Part shown: positions 1 through 13,200 of the stretch, piece by piece
Layout of the letters: the number at the start of each line of letters is the position of its first letter
How positions within the stretch are numbered: the first letter of the stretch is position 1
Source: Cavia porcellus
Taxonomy: Eukaryota; Chordata; Mammalia; Rodentia; Caviidae
Assembly: GCF_034190915.1 (NCBI RefSeq)
Contig: NW_026947500.1
Location: 19,280,501-19,344,500, forward strand
DNA: 64,000 bases
Direction of reading: 5' to 3'
The notes under the pieces: model-generated
Told to the model about the DNA's origin: nothing
What the model saw: only the letters and a program-made list of their open reading frames with translations
Databases searched by the model: none
Position numbers and translations under genes: made by a program

Positions 1-3000
1 CACTTAAGATTCAATGGTTTCAAACATTCTTTGAGTGGTATTTTTGTGGCACATTTCCCTGCAGCCTACACCCTACAGGGAGGCCCCCACAGCCGCACCC
101 TACATGATTTTTCTCCACAGCACTCACACTAACTGTTGGATGCACACATGGAGGCTGGCCTTCCCTGTAGTTTACTACTATGCACGACTGTTACACAATC
201 CATTGCAATTCCTTTAGAAGGTACATACCAGCTGATGAACAACAGAAAACACAGACTGCTGGCAGGCATTACCTGTGTCCATAGCCCACCTCTCCTTACC
301 CACAACTCCTGGAACCCCGCCTTACCTATTTTACTTTTAATTTATATGGGATGGTTTCTAAGTTCCTTCCCTGTTTTGATTTGTATCTGGACTTCTGACC
401 TCAGCTGTTGACACAGAGAGCTATACAGAGCCGTAAAAATCATATGTGACCTTGGCATTATTAACTTTTTATTTTCAGTATGGCTAGAACACACAGGGCC
501 AAGAGAAAAAGAAAGAGTTTGCACTGAAAGTCCATTGATGGTAATCAATGCTTCTATTCATAAAGTATCAGTACAGAGAATATTACTTTATCGGTTTTGT
601 AATTTATCTTGTTTGCAACATACTATACAGCTTACTCGTGGCTTCTAAAGATACTGTTAGAACTAGTTCTTCAATATTTAGATCAAAATCCAATAAAGAA
701 AAAAAAATCAAGCATGTACCATAAAAAAGACACATACAACCCACAAAGGAACCAAAGACGGGAGACCTTGTCTTCAGGATACTTAGGCAATGGGAGGCCC
801 ACTGCTGAGTTTTGAATGAAAACCTGAAAGAGAATAGCAAGGAAAGTGTATCCACCACGCAGCAATAAGATGGGGAAGGGCTGAGTCCAAGGCCATCCTC
901 TCCCACTCTTATCTGCAGAACCGAGGGAACACGCCCCAGGTGGCACCTCCGCCAGCACCACACTGCAGGGCCTTTCTTTCCCCAAGATTCTGACCAAAGA
1001 GCAAAGACTAATTTAAACATCGCAATGAGGAGGAAGAGAAAGAAGTTCTAACATGCCTTTAAAGAAATAGGAATTGCCTGCTGTCCCCCTAGGCTAAGGG
1101 GATTGAGCTCTGGTAGGTGATCTGCACTTGGGGGAGCAGAGAAGTAAAAACACACCCCCCTGACAGAAGCCTAACCTACCAACAGCTGTCCGGAGGAACT
1201 ACGCACTGGCAAAAGTTGATTTCTCAAGAGAAGGTGAAATCTTATAATTTCTAAATATAGCAATTTTCTCCCTAATAAAAATGCATACATATGACCCCCC
1301 AAAATAGATATAAAATGTTGACAGGAGTTCTTCAAAAGTTAATCATATACTGGTACTCAAGTGCTTTGAAACTTGTTGAATTTGGTACCTGACAAATTTT
1401 GGTACAAAAATTTTGTCTCAGTACTCATCGTTTCTCTGGAATTCGACATTCAAGAGAGAACACGTAGGTATCAGTGGCCTTGTGACTCACTAACCGCCCC
1501 AGGCAAGATAATCTATTTGGCATTCACCATTTTTGGTAGTTGCTGCACTAAATGCCAAAGTAACATTACATAAGCAATTTGTGGTACATTTCTATAGCAA
1601 AATTTTGTATGGCACGATAAATGAACTACTTGCTAACCGCAATAGCAAGGGCAGCTCTTGAAAACATAATGCGGGGTGAAAAAAGTAAGACACAAGAGAG
1701 AGGTGACAGTATGATTCCATTTATATAAAGTTCAGGGAACAACCTGTGGTGCTGAAGTCCCTAAGGAGGATAAGTAAGGATTGGGGAAATGCTGGGGTTT
1801 TCTGGAGCATGGATGAGTCTGTGAGAATTCATGAATTTGTAACATTACAATATCTTTATAATATGCACTCGAGAAAAGGTTAAAAAGCAAAATATTGTGT
1901 AGGACAAACCGAATTTTACCCGAGTTCCCTGTAAATGACAATCCTGTGATTGCAGATGCTGGATGCTGTGGGAGGGACACAACCCAGTCCATACCTTCAT
2001 TCTGCTCCCAATTTATCAAGTTAACAGATACACTGCAGTTAAAATGTAAGAGAATAAGTGAGAACACAGCATTCTGACCCAGCTAGGTCAGCAGCCACCC
2101 CCTCGGGCGCTGGAGGCTGAAGCAGCACCTGAGCCGGAAGGAGGGCCAGCAGTACAGGAGCGCAGAGGTGACTGCTATGATCAGACTCGTGGCCCAGGGA
2201 CCAGTGTTTTATTTATGTGGGGGGAAGATGAGCACACAGGCTAGCTGCTGCACATATGAGACACAAGTGTTCTCTCTGTGGGTGTAGCTGATTCACTTTC
2301 TACAATCTGGGACTCTTAAGAGTAGGCACAACAGAGGATCAGATTCTTTATAAAAGGACAGTTCTGCTAATCCATAAAAATGCTTTCTGAAAATAGGCTG
2401 GCTCTAAATCCACGCAATCATCAGGTGATCTACAGGGGTCACCCACACCCCTGGGTCTTTGTCCCTAGCATACCACAAATATCCCCTCTTAAACGACTAG
2501 GTCCTAGTGGATGTGGGAATCGGGCAGTCTCCTGCAGTGAGAGGAAAATGAGGCACAGAAAATGATGCTCTTCTCAGACAACGCATTTTCACTACTCTTC
2601 GGTCCCCTCAACAGCCACAAAGGCACAGCCAAGCCTCTCACACTGGGAAAGTGACACTGGTTCTAGAAGTAGTCACCTGGCTGCATAAGTCTTTCAATAT
2701 CACACCACATGCTGTGCCAGGCAGCAGCTTTCAGGCTCTGATCTGCAGTTCCCTGAAACACCATGGCAGGGTTGAGAGCTTTTGAAAAACAAGTCTTGAG
2801 ACAGATGCTTAATGTAATAACTTTGGTCATTAGGAGGCAACAAAAACACAGTTCCTCTCTCAGGTATGTTAGAGTTTGGGCTTAAACTTCTGTACTGTTG
2901 GGATTCTGTACCAAGAGTGATAAATACCTTATGACTTCATTCAGGGTGACTTCTGAAATGGTAATTTTTAAGTGTTTGTTCACTTGTAAATAATTCACTT

Positions 3001-3216
3001 GTAATTTGTAAATTTCATAAGGTATTTTTTTTCAAATCAGGTACTTCTTGAGGAACTTTTACTACAATTTTAATGGCCAGTTGCATGCATTATTAAACTC
3101 TTCTTTTTCCTTCCAAATCTTCCAGTAGACGTCTAGAGTTTAGCTAGAAGTTTTGGCTCCGGTACAAACAGTGATGGAAAACATATGAGCAGTAACAAGT
3201 TTTAATCTCGCTCCTC
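1..3216. other. Upstream flank of ASPN, no gene recognised
   Basis: Only short chance frames are seen on either strand. No SINE of the families found elsewhere in the window is recognisable. A patch near 1700-1740 (attccatttatataaag) faintly resembles an L1 3' end. In other mammals the ECM2 gene lies further upstream on this strand, but no LRR-coding exon is visible here. Confidence 0.5.
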
Positions 3217-3430
3217 AGTACTAACATGGACTAATCTGTGGAAGCAGTTTATTCCAGTGGCACCCAGGGTGCAGCCACACAAGGGGCTGTGTTACAGGGT
3301 GTTTTTTCTTATAAATGAGGCACCTTTTCCTCGTTGCTTCTTAAACACTGTCTGAGAACATTTACCTTATAGATAAATAGTACAGGGTGGATAAATTCTA
3401 CTTGCAAGAGAACTACTCCCTTCTGACAAG
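3217..3430 (+). other. ASPN: ASPN 5' untranslated exon 1 (probable)
   Basis: The stretch ends in a good donor, acaag|gtatgt at 3431. Joined to the acceptor tttag at 9951-9953 it continues as tcctagacc, 28 nt before the asporin ATG. The exon text closely resembles the human asporin mRNA leader as I remember it (beginning agtactaacatgg), so the start at 3217 is taken from that memory. No convincing TATA box lies just upstream; a weak tttaat sits about 15 bp before. The intron to coding exon 2 is 6.5 kb. Confidence 0.7.
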
Positions 3431-4289
3431 GTATGTTTTCACGTCTGTCTTACATGTGCCAGGGTAGAATGCTTTTATAGTGAACTCTAAGGAGACACTA
3501 ATGTGATCAGTAAATGTTTGTAAATAATATGGTAAAGCTGAAAGCTTTTCTCTATAGTTTCTAAAAAATCAATATTTGCAACATTAGTTTGCAGCTAAAA
3601 TTACTCTAGTTTTGTGCCTTGTACTTAATAAATTTTAAACATAATTATGTGCTTTTTAAAAAGCTAAATGAAAATTTGTTATGTTTTACTAGAAATGCTA
3701 ACATGGTTGATTTTTAAAATCATTTGATAGACATGTTCTTTCAGGAAAACAACATTTAAAAACTACTGATAATGAAATCTAGAATATTACAGATATAGTA
3801 AATGAAACAATAAATATTTATTTAAAAGCCTAAAACTATGATATTTTCTAATATATTTTAAAAATATTTGTATTATCAAAATGTCATTTTTATTTACAAA
3901 TATGAATGTATTTTTTCTTGGTAAACTGATTTAGGCAATGAAATGTTAATAGTTAAAATAGAAATCTACATAATTCCAGGAAAAAATTTAACCATTTCCA
4001 TATTTCATGCGAAAGGTTACAGACTTCTTTTAGTAAAATCCAGTGAGAATTTAACACATAGAAGTATTTCCTCCATCCTCTTCCAAAGCAAAATTTTTAT
4101 TAAATCTTTAATAAAATATTAAGCAATGTATTCAGGAGCCTGTTCCCTGGAGCACAGCATACTTCATGCTCATCTGTTCAGAGGTGTGGCAGGCGGAAGA
4201 CAGCCCTGTGCTGCTGGGACTGAGTCACAGAGAACCTGAGGGGTTTCATCACTCTAAAAATAAAGTAGTCTTACCTCCCATTATTTGGA

Positions 4290-4320
<31 letters not shown>

Positions 4321-7300
4321 CGGGAGGGAGGAGAGGGAGAGAGAGAGAGAGAACACACAAAAGCATTCTGATGTTTTTAGTTTGTTTTGGGCATTAAGCA
4401 ATATAGCGTGGGAGTGGGAAGAAAGGAATTATATGGTCTTTTGTATCTTCTAGCCATTATATTAAAATTGACTATTGTGATACCTGATTCAAGATTTGAG
4501 ACAAAAGTGATTAACTTTATAAGCACAAGTGTTAAAGCATTGCAGGAAATCTAATGTTGGAGAACCTGGAGCTTTTTGTTTTTTAAATACCAGCTAGGCA
4601 GTAGACAGATTTTTTTAAATGGTGGCGGGGAGAAGGGGGACGGACCTAAAACCAAATCTAATATACAAGGAAAAGTAGACCAAAATTCTTTAATCAGAAT
4701 GTTATTCACACTTCTAAGGTAAAATTAATTATTTCTCAAAATGTTGTTTCAAAAGGATCAGTGAACAAATGGTGCTGTAAATCAGCTTCCAAGTGCGCGC
4801 TTGGACTTCTGCTGCTTCACAAGGGCGTGCCCTTGTCATGCCTGCATGTAGTCTGCAAGCTTCCCGTGACATGTTCTGTCACATTTGCACACTGAATCCT
4901 GCAAGTGGTACCTGCATTTCAGGCAGAAGGAAAAGCTGCCGTGTGGACCTTTAAATCAGGATTTTAAAAGCACGCAGACTTATTTACCTAATATAGTCTG
5001 ACAGGAAATACCATCTCACTTAGACAGATTTTCCATTCCAAGTTTGTGAGCTAGTGAAGTGGTAAAAGAGAAGCTTATACACTTAGCTGCATCAAGTCCT
5101 GTTAGGAACATTTAGGAAAACCCGGCTGTCTCCTCCAGAGAAAGTCTGTTTACCATCCAGAAGAACCAGGAGCTGAGGATCAGACAGAGAGGCTGTGAGC
5201 ACAGGGGAAGCGCCACCAGCAAGGAGCGAGAAAGCGCTTCAGCTCTGCGGCTCCAGGGGTTTCTGGGAGCCGAAGCCTCAGCTTCTTCCTCTATAAAGAG
5301 AGTGCCCTGGGAGGAATGTCTCAGGGGCCTCTCTGCGCTTTCATGGGCCATGATTTATTAGGAATAGCAGCAGCCCTGGAATAATATTCCAAATAGTCTT
5401 CTGAGTCAGAGAAACTTCATTCCCAAATCCAGAGCATCCTGTGAGTAGAAAACACTGGCAAAACTGTTCTAAATCAGGGAAATATTGAGTCTTCCTGAGA
5501 ACAAGACATAAATATTTTTTGAAGTTTTAAAAATAGCACAGTCAGAATACTGCCAAAACTAATAAAATTGAGTTGGAACCATATTAAAAAGTTAAATTTT
5601 AAAATAAAGCAAAAAGGCCTATCATGTAAAATAGCAAACAGTTAATAATCCATTCAGTCTCTATTCTTGCTGCATAGTAAGAAAAAGCACTGCTATATAA
5701 TGTTCCCTTCCAGACATTCTAGCCTTTATCCCTTTGTAAACAATTGCGCAGTAGCACAGGAAGAGGGGTGGGGCTCACACTGGGGTTCACCCCGCTGGTG
5801 GCAGAGACTCAGCCCTGTCAGACAAAATGCGAATGGTCAAGTCCTCAAGGAACCAAGGCTGGCCTCACTCTTCAGTCTCAAAACGAAGACTCTGCTAGCA
5901 GCCATAGCTGGGCAGCAGTGCACAACAGCACTGGAGGTGGTATGTTCCCCACGAGTGCTTTCACTAGAGCTATTCAAGACCGGTGGGCCAAAGTGTTCTG
6001 GAACCTTCGCCACCAGCAAGGGCTTTCAACTAACTGGCAGGCCCAGCTGGCACAGGGAGGGGGCCCATCTACCCCACACTCATCAGCAACTGCAGGGCTG
6101 CCCCATCCTAAAGCTAGCAGGCAGAAGACTTGGTTTCCTATTTTCATCTTACTTCAGCTTTGAACAAAGGCAGGGAGGCTTTCATGAAATCTGTCGGCCA
6201 AAGAAAAAGACAGAGAAGTGGAGGAATCCTGCCATATGTTCTGGGGACCCGTGGTGGTGGGAAGACGTGGAGAAGAAGCACTGTTCTGCTTGTATGCTCT
6301 CATCATCCTCTCTGCTCCTCAGCCCGAGGCTCCCGCCTGCACAGGGCGAGCTGTTCCTGAGCCGTGAAGCGACATGGCTAAACAAATCTTGTGGCCTCAG
6401 CATGTGCTGTGCACAGCAGCAAAGTCAGCCCTCACTCCGGCTGCCAGGCTGCAAGGAAAACCAACATGTATTTCTGGCACCCACGCTGGAACACTAACAC
6501 ATTCCCTTTGTTACTCATGATTTTTTTAGGTTCCACAGTCTTTTCTTAGCACTGTATTGCAGATACAGTATGTGTTAGCTTTTTCTGTTCTACCCCTCAA
6601 AGCTAAAGCCCATACAGCTCAAAGTTTCTATGAGAAAACGCTTAACCAACCACTTGAAAAAGAAATCATTAAAATCTTCACTTCCTATAGGCCAAAACAT
6701 GGGGTTAGTCCTCAAGAAATTGTAGATTCCAAAACAGTTTCCTGTGCAGATGTCTTTGTTTGACATTTAGGGCAAATAGACGAGAATAGCTTACATTAGA
6801 AACTTTTAGTTTTACCATTTGTGGTATCAACTAAACATTAAAGAAGGGGTAGGAAAAGGCTGAAGTACCTATGTAGGACCAACGTAAGGAAAGATTTGTT
6901 GGCAGACTGATACTTAAAATATTTTAAAGCAACATAATTTTAAAAGCTAGGCACAAAAAGGAAAAAAAAAAGCTCTACTTGTAATTTGACCATTGCTCGA
7001 CCTGGGTACTATATACTCTGCATTTTTCATATGCATGTATGATTTTACAGATGTTTTTTGATTCTGGTGGTCTGAAACAATGAGTGAGGGTTACAAGGAG
7101 AAAAGAGACACATGGTAAAGAAAGTCACTTTCAAATCTCTGGAGACCCACGTGTAATGTCAAAAATCACCTCACTTGTAGAGCCAATGTATACAGCTGAC
7201 ATTGTCTTTTACCATTCCATTTACTAATTTGGGCTTTTTATTCTTAGTTTCCTATCCGTATACCTGATATTCAAATGTTAACATTAATAACCCATAGTAA

Positions 7301-9953
7301 TCTGGGAGCAGCTGATTAGGAGTTGTGGCTATGTTTTGCGTATGGAGGCGCAAGGATGGGGAAGGAGATGTGCTCCGTCTACCATTCAGCACCCTGACAC
7401 CACGCCTGGCCACGGTGGGTGCTTAGGAAGTGCTCCTTCACTCACTCCAGCAACCTCGAACTAAGCCAGACAGGACTTCAAATGACCCTAACCTTAAGTG
7501 CCTCATAGCCAAGGCCATGTATTAACTGCTCACTGGAAGAATGAACTAAAATTTGTAAACAATGAAGAATAAACTGGAATCAAGAATAAGATGTGATTCA
7601 GCTGAGGACCAAGAACTGAGTTTCTAGGGAAAGAGTATTTTGGTGATTGAACAAAAGCTGGGTACTAAACACTGAAGAGCCAGACCCCAGGGAGTCTCTG
7701 AGGTCAAAAAGCACAGGTAGGCAGGCAGCTGAGAGGCTGAGACAAGAGCACAGGGTCACTGAAAGTGAAGTCCAGGTGACCCTCACCATGACCCACACCA
7801 GAATTTCCAGAATGACCAGCAGGGAGGCCCCCAGTGGCTACAGGAAGGCAGCCACCACAGCAGGTTAATTTCCACCACCAGGAATTGTTCTCAGCAGGAT
7901 CTCTCACCTGCAGGAACAAAGCTTACCACACACCCATTCCATGCCAGGCCCTTCCCAGCCAAAATCTGGTACACAGGTGCCCCTTTTTACACAGACGTAT
8001 GAAGGTCAGCAATTTATAGTCTGTTTTAAAAAGAAAAAATGATAGTATATGCCTGCGAGCTACTAGATTTCTGGACTAGAGAACTGAGCCCTTCCATGGG
8101 GGTGACTCATCAGGTAGAGCCGAACAGAGAGCCAGAACACAGGAGAAGTAGCTCTGGTTCCGTTTCTGCTTGGTTGGTGACCCTAGGAGAAGTCATCAAG
8201 ACCGTTGCACCCCATTTCCTCTTATGAGGGAAGAGTGCAGAATAAGTTCTAAGTTAATACCTCCAAAGGAGGCACAGGTGGGAGACCTTTTAAAATACTA
8301 TTCAGGATAAGATCTCTAAACTAGAAAAAGTTTTTGTCATTTTCATATATATCCTGTAATCCCTTTCCTATGACAGAGATATCAGACATATTTCGCCAGC
8401 TATCTAGTGTCAAATGGTCACCATTCAGAATTTTAGAGCATATAAAAAAATTACATAAAGTAATTAGTAGGTTAATAACTAAAAGGTAGGATTTTTTAAA
8501 ACTGTTCTGGTGATTGAAACAGACATGTCACATATAAATTTGTATGTCAATTCATCCATCTGTTTACTTCTTATTCTTAAATCAAGGAAAAACCATGCCC
8601 ATGGGGAGATGTTCAAGCAGGTTTCTGGCAAACAGTAACCAGCAGGACAACTCAAGGGTCAGGGCGGTAGGCTTGCCTGACACTGGCCCAACCCTGATGG
8701 ATCAGAAGGCTCGCTCAGTCATTGGTGGCATGCGAGCAATGCAGTCCTAATGCCCTGTCAGGGGGACTGCGACGGGGACACGGGAGGAATCCTCTGCTGT
8801 GGTCATGTGCAGGTGCCCTCCTGCCAGGACTTGTTCTCAACAACAGGCAGCTCTAGGATATGACAGTTTGGATTCCATAGTATTTTTAATTTCTGAAAAT
8901 TCTTGAGAAAGTACAGGTTTCACAGGTGCTAACTAAGAAACTATGCTATGCAAATATACCTGTAGGAATACCTGTCATCAGATGGCAATGAATCTGTACC
9001 CTGAAAGTTTTCATTAGTACATTCCAGTTTTGCTGAATCTTTAAACGAACCAACATGTAAAAACAAGCCAGTCTCCATCACAAGCACACAATCAGACAGA
9101 AGCTGTGAAAAAATGAACAAAAAAGAGTCTGGACATGAGACAGTTTGGCCCAGACATCAGATGGTAGGACCAATTAGAAGGAAAAGATCCCAATGACATT
9201 GTGGAAAAAGTGAGCAACAATAACAGTGAGGCTGGAGAAGGCAGAGAGAGCTAAGCTAGGAAAAATGTGCACATCACCTCGGAGTGCCAAGAGTGTTCCT
9301 TTCAAAGGGACATCGGCATCAAGGCAATGAAAAGACTCAGGGAAAAGTTGAGTCTGATAATCTGTTTCTGCTTTTAGAAAAAGTTTTCTGATTGTAAAAT
9401 TATGACTCATTGTAAAAATTAAAGAAAAAACACACCAGTCATCTGTAGATTCCACACTAAAGTTTATCGTTAATCGAACGTATTTGTGTACTTTTTGCAT
9501 ATTTCTAAGAGGGATTGATATTTTTACACACAATTTTATTGCACAAAAATAATATTGTCTGTTTTTAAGCATATTTGCAAATAGACTTTTGGGTTCCAAA
9601 GTATTTCATGGGACAAATACATCCTATTTTATCTTATAATTCTGTTTTAATTACTGGACTTATGTGTCATTTTTTCTATTATAAATAATTGTCTGATGAA
9701 CAACTTTGTGCGCTAAGAATTATTTCCTGAGACTAGATTCCAAAAATTAGAATCAGTGAATGACAAAGATAGGTTTAAAACTCTTAAAGCATACTATACT
9801 GCTGAACTGCTTTAAAAAAAAAATATGGAACTTTCCTCCTATACTATTCACGAATGGCTAAGATGCTATTACACTGTACTCTTGCCAGCGTCGAGATGTA
9901 AGCTGCAGAAACTGTCTGTGTAAACTCTGACTTAACACCCAGTGTCTGTTTAG
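3431..9953 (+). other. ASPN: ASPN intron 1
   Basis: A 6.5-kb intron with almost no recognisable SINEs, unusual for this window. It has an AT-rich part (3500-4140), a microsatellite at 4291-4352 and a more GC-rich block at 5740-6480 with chance open frames on both strands. No conserved coding signal was recognised. Confidence 0.6.
4291..4352 (+). repeat. ASPN: (GGCA)n followed by (GA)n microsatellite
   Basis: Eight GGCA units at 4291-4322, a G-rich transition, then a GA run to 4352. Confidence 0.95.
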
Positions 9954-9981
9954 TCCTAGACCAGCCTTCTACACAGACAGC
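9954..9981 (+). other. ASPN: ASPN 5' UTR part of exon 2
   Basis: Twenty-eight untranslated bases lie between the acceptor tgtttag (ending 9953) and the start codon at 9982. The context just before ATG is acagc, with a purine at -3. There is no upstream ATG in this segment. Confidence 0.65.
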
Positions 9982-10240
9982 ATGAAAGAGTTCGTGCTCT
10001 TGCTGCTCTTGGCTGCGTGCTCCGCCAAACCCTTCCTCAGCCCTTCCCACGTGACGCTGAAGAATTTAATGCTGAAGGATATGGAAGACACAGATGACGA
10101 CGACGACGACGATGACGAGGACGACAACTCTCTTTTTCCAACAAAAGAGCCAATAAGCCCATTTTTCCCATTTGATCTGTTCCCGACATGTCCGTTTGGA
10201 TGCCAGTGTTACTCACGGGTTGTGCACTGCTCTGATCTAG
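9982..10240 (+). CDS. ASPN: ASPN coding exon 1: signal peptide, Asp tract, cysteine cap
   Basis: Encodes residues 1-86 plus the first base of G87. The signal peptide has a poly-Leu core and ends near CSA-KP. The tract after DMEDT is eight Asp, one Glu and two Asp, coded by mixed GAC/GAT, followed by NSLFPT. The segment CPFGCQC...C gives the class I cap. The donor is ctag|gtaagc. Confidence 0.96.
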
Positions 10241-13200
10241 GTAAGCGCATAAATCAACTTTGCTTTTACCCCCAAATTGCTATTCTGACTAAATAAAGAT
10301 AGGAAAAGTCATGAAGAAATTTAAAAATCTTCTCAATGATTATAAAAATTTTTTTTCCTTTAGAAGTTTATGTGGGAGCTGGGTGTCATGGTGCACGCCT
10401 ATAGTCGCAGCTACCCGAGGCTGAGGCAGGAGGATAGCAGTTCAAGGTCTGTCTGAAATGGAGCTGCCTTACTACAAGAAAAATAAGCAGGCAGAGGTAG
10501 AATGCATACCTGAGGCCTTGAACTGCATTCCCAGCACTGCGACATATATACATGAATATTTAAGTGGAGACCACATTAAACTGCAAAGCATTCACATTTA
10601 TTTCAAAAACTCAGAACAGAGGAAAACTGGAGCTTTTACAGAAAAGACATTTTTTTGCTTTCCAAAATTAAATTGAAGTGCTTCATTTTCATGATCTTCA
10701 CCGCATTACATCTTAGTGTGTCAGCAGGTCAGACTTTTCAGTAAAATTCTACGGTAAGAAAATAAAGTGCCTGCCCAGAACAATGAAATCTGTTATACGG
10801 AATTGTGATATCTTTTTGGACATTTAAAAGCTAATGTAAACTGGGCATGGTGGCACATACCTGTAATTCCAGCTCTTGGGAGAGTAAGGCAGGAGGATTG
10901 CAGGAGGACCACTGTTGAGTTCAAGGTCAGCCTGGACTACATAGTGAGCTCAAGGCCAGAACCCAACCTCAAAAAAAAAAAGGAATGTGCTATTTGTTTT
11001 GAAGAGGCTGAACTATCAGGTGTCTTTAAATTTATAACTCTGCTTAGTAGCTTATTTTTTAACTATCTCTGATGAAGAGCACACTCAGCCCTGCTTATAG
11101 AGATGCAAGGAATGGGATTACACACCAAGAAGTGGGTTTTGCTGTGTCCAACAAAGGAGACACTGAGACTTGCCCTCCTCTGCAGGCCGGGGCCTGGCCC
11201 TGGCTGCCCATCCGGCTGATGGCCCATCAGCACTGCCCTGAGTCTACCTGAGAGGGTGGCACAAACACCATATGGGCTGCATGACATGGGCATGACAGGG
11301 TCTGGATGCTCGTCACTCCTCCCCAAGAAACAAAACCCTCTGCAGAGCTCGCTGCACAGAGGCGGAGCTGGGGCAAATCCTTCCCACCATGCAGAATCTT
11401 TCTTAAAAAAACCTCCATCTTCCCACAGGACTTACCTTTTCTAAAACCTAAATAATCTCTTTTATATACAAAGACGGCAAAATTAACCTATTGTGATAAA
11501 ACTGACTCTACCTTTTAACTCAAGTTACTCCTTACTTCTTTTTCTTTTTTTGTTTTTTTCAAGTACTGGGGATTCAACTCACGACCCATGCTTGCCAGGC
11601 GGGTGCTTACACCACTGAGCTAAGTCCCCAGCACCTACTGTCCACTTCTTATCGATGATTCAACTTTTGAAAATCATTGCTAATTTTAAAGTATAGAAGG
11701 AAAAAATACTTAGGATAATACAGTAAAACTCAAAAGATTCAGCTTGTTAATGTAGGGACATTAAACGTACGATTATTTGTGGGGATTAAAGACAGTTCTA
11801 CCAAAAGTGTGTAAATAGAGCTGGGCTGCAGGCTCAGCGAGGGAGCACTTTCCTAGCGTGTGCAAGATTCTGGATTCTTTGGTCAGCACTGAAGGAAAAA
11901 GAAGATGGCAAGTGTCTGCAGCTCCGTTGGAGATGCATCAAAGGGAGGAACTGAGAGGTGGACAGCAAGTCTGATACAGTAAGATGGTACAAAGTAAGTA
12001 TGGAGAATACAGGTTTTCACTGTAAAATTCTTACAGCTTCCTAAACATTTTCATAATGAATGCTGGCAAAAAAACAAGAAGACCTCATGCTCATCGGGCA
12101 TAACTGTTGCATGGAAAGTCCACCAATAAGCAGGAGGTGAGCATATGAATAAGCAGGAAGAGGGCCCAATGACCGCAGACTGGCTATCCATGGAGAGCAT
12201 AACAAGGAAGGAAGAAGCACATTGCAGACAGCTCCTGACACAGCAGACACTTCCAGCTCGTCTGTTTCTATCCACGAGGGGGAGATACTGCAGGTCTTTT
12301 AGCCATGTAACTGATGTCTGAGTATTTACACAAAAAGAAATACGCAGTCATATCTCATTCTGAGATGACAGAAGACAGCTGTTTTCCATACTTGTACAGA
12401 GAGATGGGGACTAACAGGGACCTCCAGTACAGGGTAGGAAACCATGATCACCCCTGAATGTTGTGGCTGCTAAAAGTAAAGATGTTCTTTACGTTCGGAT
12501 GCTAATAAAGAGAAACACAGGAATAAATACTTGTAAATCCAAATATTAGGATGAGTTGGGCACTGATCACTTCCAGGGATGGCACGAAGTTTTTGATAAC
12601 GGACAAGAGAGTAATTTACCTGTTTTCTAAGTACAGTGTCTACATTTTGAGTCTTCTTAAAAACCATCAAGATTCTTATGCTTCCATTTCTCACTACCAC
12701 AACCTGAAAAGCTGGGGCCAGGTCCCAGACAGACACCTTGCAAAAATGAGTTCCCTGAAAGGTCCTGAGGCTTTTCTGAAAACAGTGGTTGTGTCGTCTG
12801 CCACAACTACTAAGTTCTCTGTAACCTAATGAAAACCACGGATTTTAAAATATGTCTCTCTACAATATTAGTAATCAGTACAATGCTAGCTTGTAGCTGT
12901 GGATCTCCATCATACTAGGAATTGAGGCTTCTGTGGAATTCTCCAGTATCTGTAATATGTTTCTTTATTTCTCAGGTTTGACCTCAGTCCCAAGCAACAT
13001 TCCACCTGATACGCGAATGATTGACCTTCAAAATAACAAAATTAAGGAAATCAAAGAAAACGACTTTAAAGGACTCACTTCACTTTATGTGAGAATCTAT
13101 ACTTTTATTTTCAAATGTTTGAGTGAAAAATCTATCATTGCTGAAAAGATTATATTGTTTTAGTGTCAACAAGTCTACTTTTCTATAGGTGAAATATGAC

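Noticed and set aside
1..3216. The 3' end of ECM2
   Set aside because: Synteny would place ECM2 on this side, but no LRR exon or matching UTR is visible and the known spacing puts it further away.
5667..6497. A protein-coding gene in ASPN intron 1
   Set aside because: No recognised family, non-ATG opening codon, open frames on both strands in the same GC-richer patch. Kept only as a low-interest finding.
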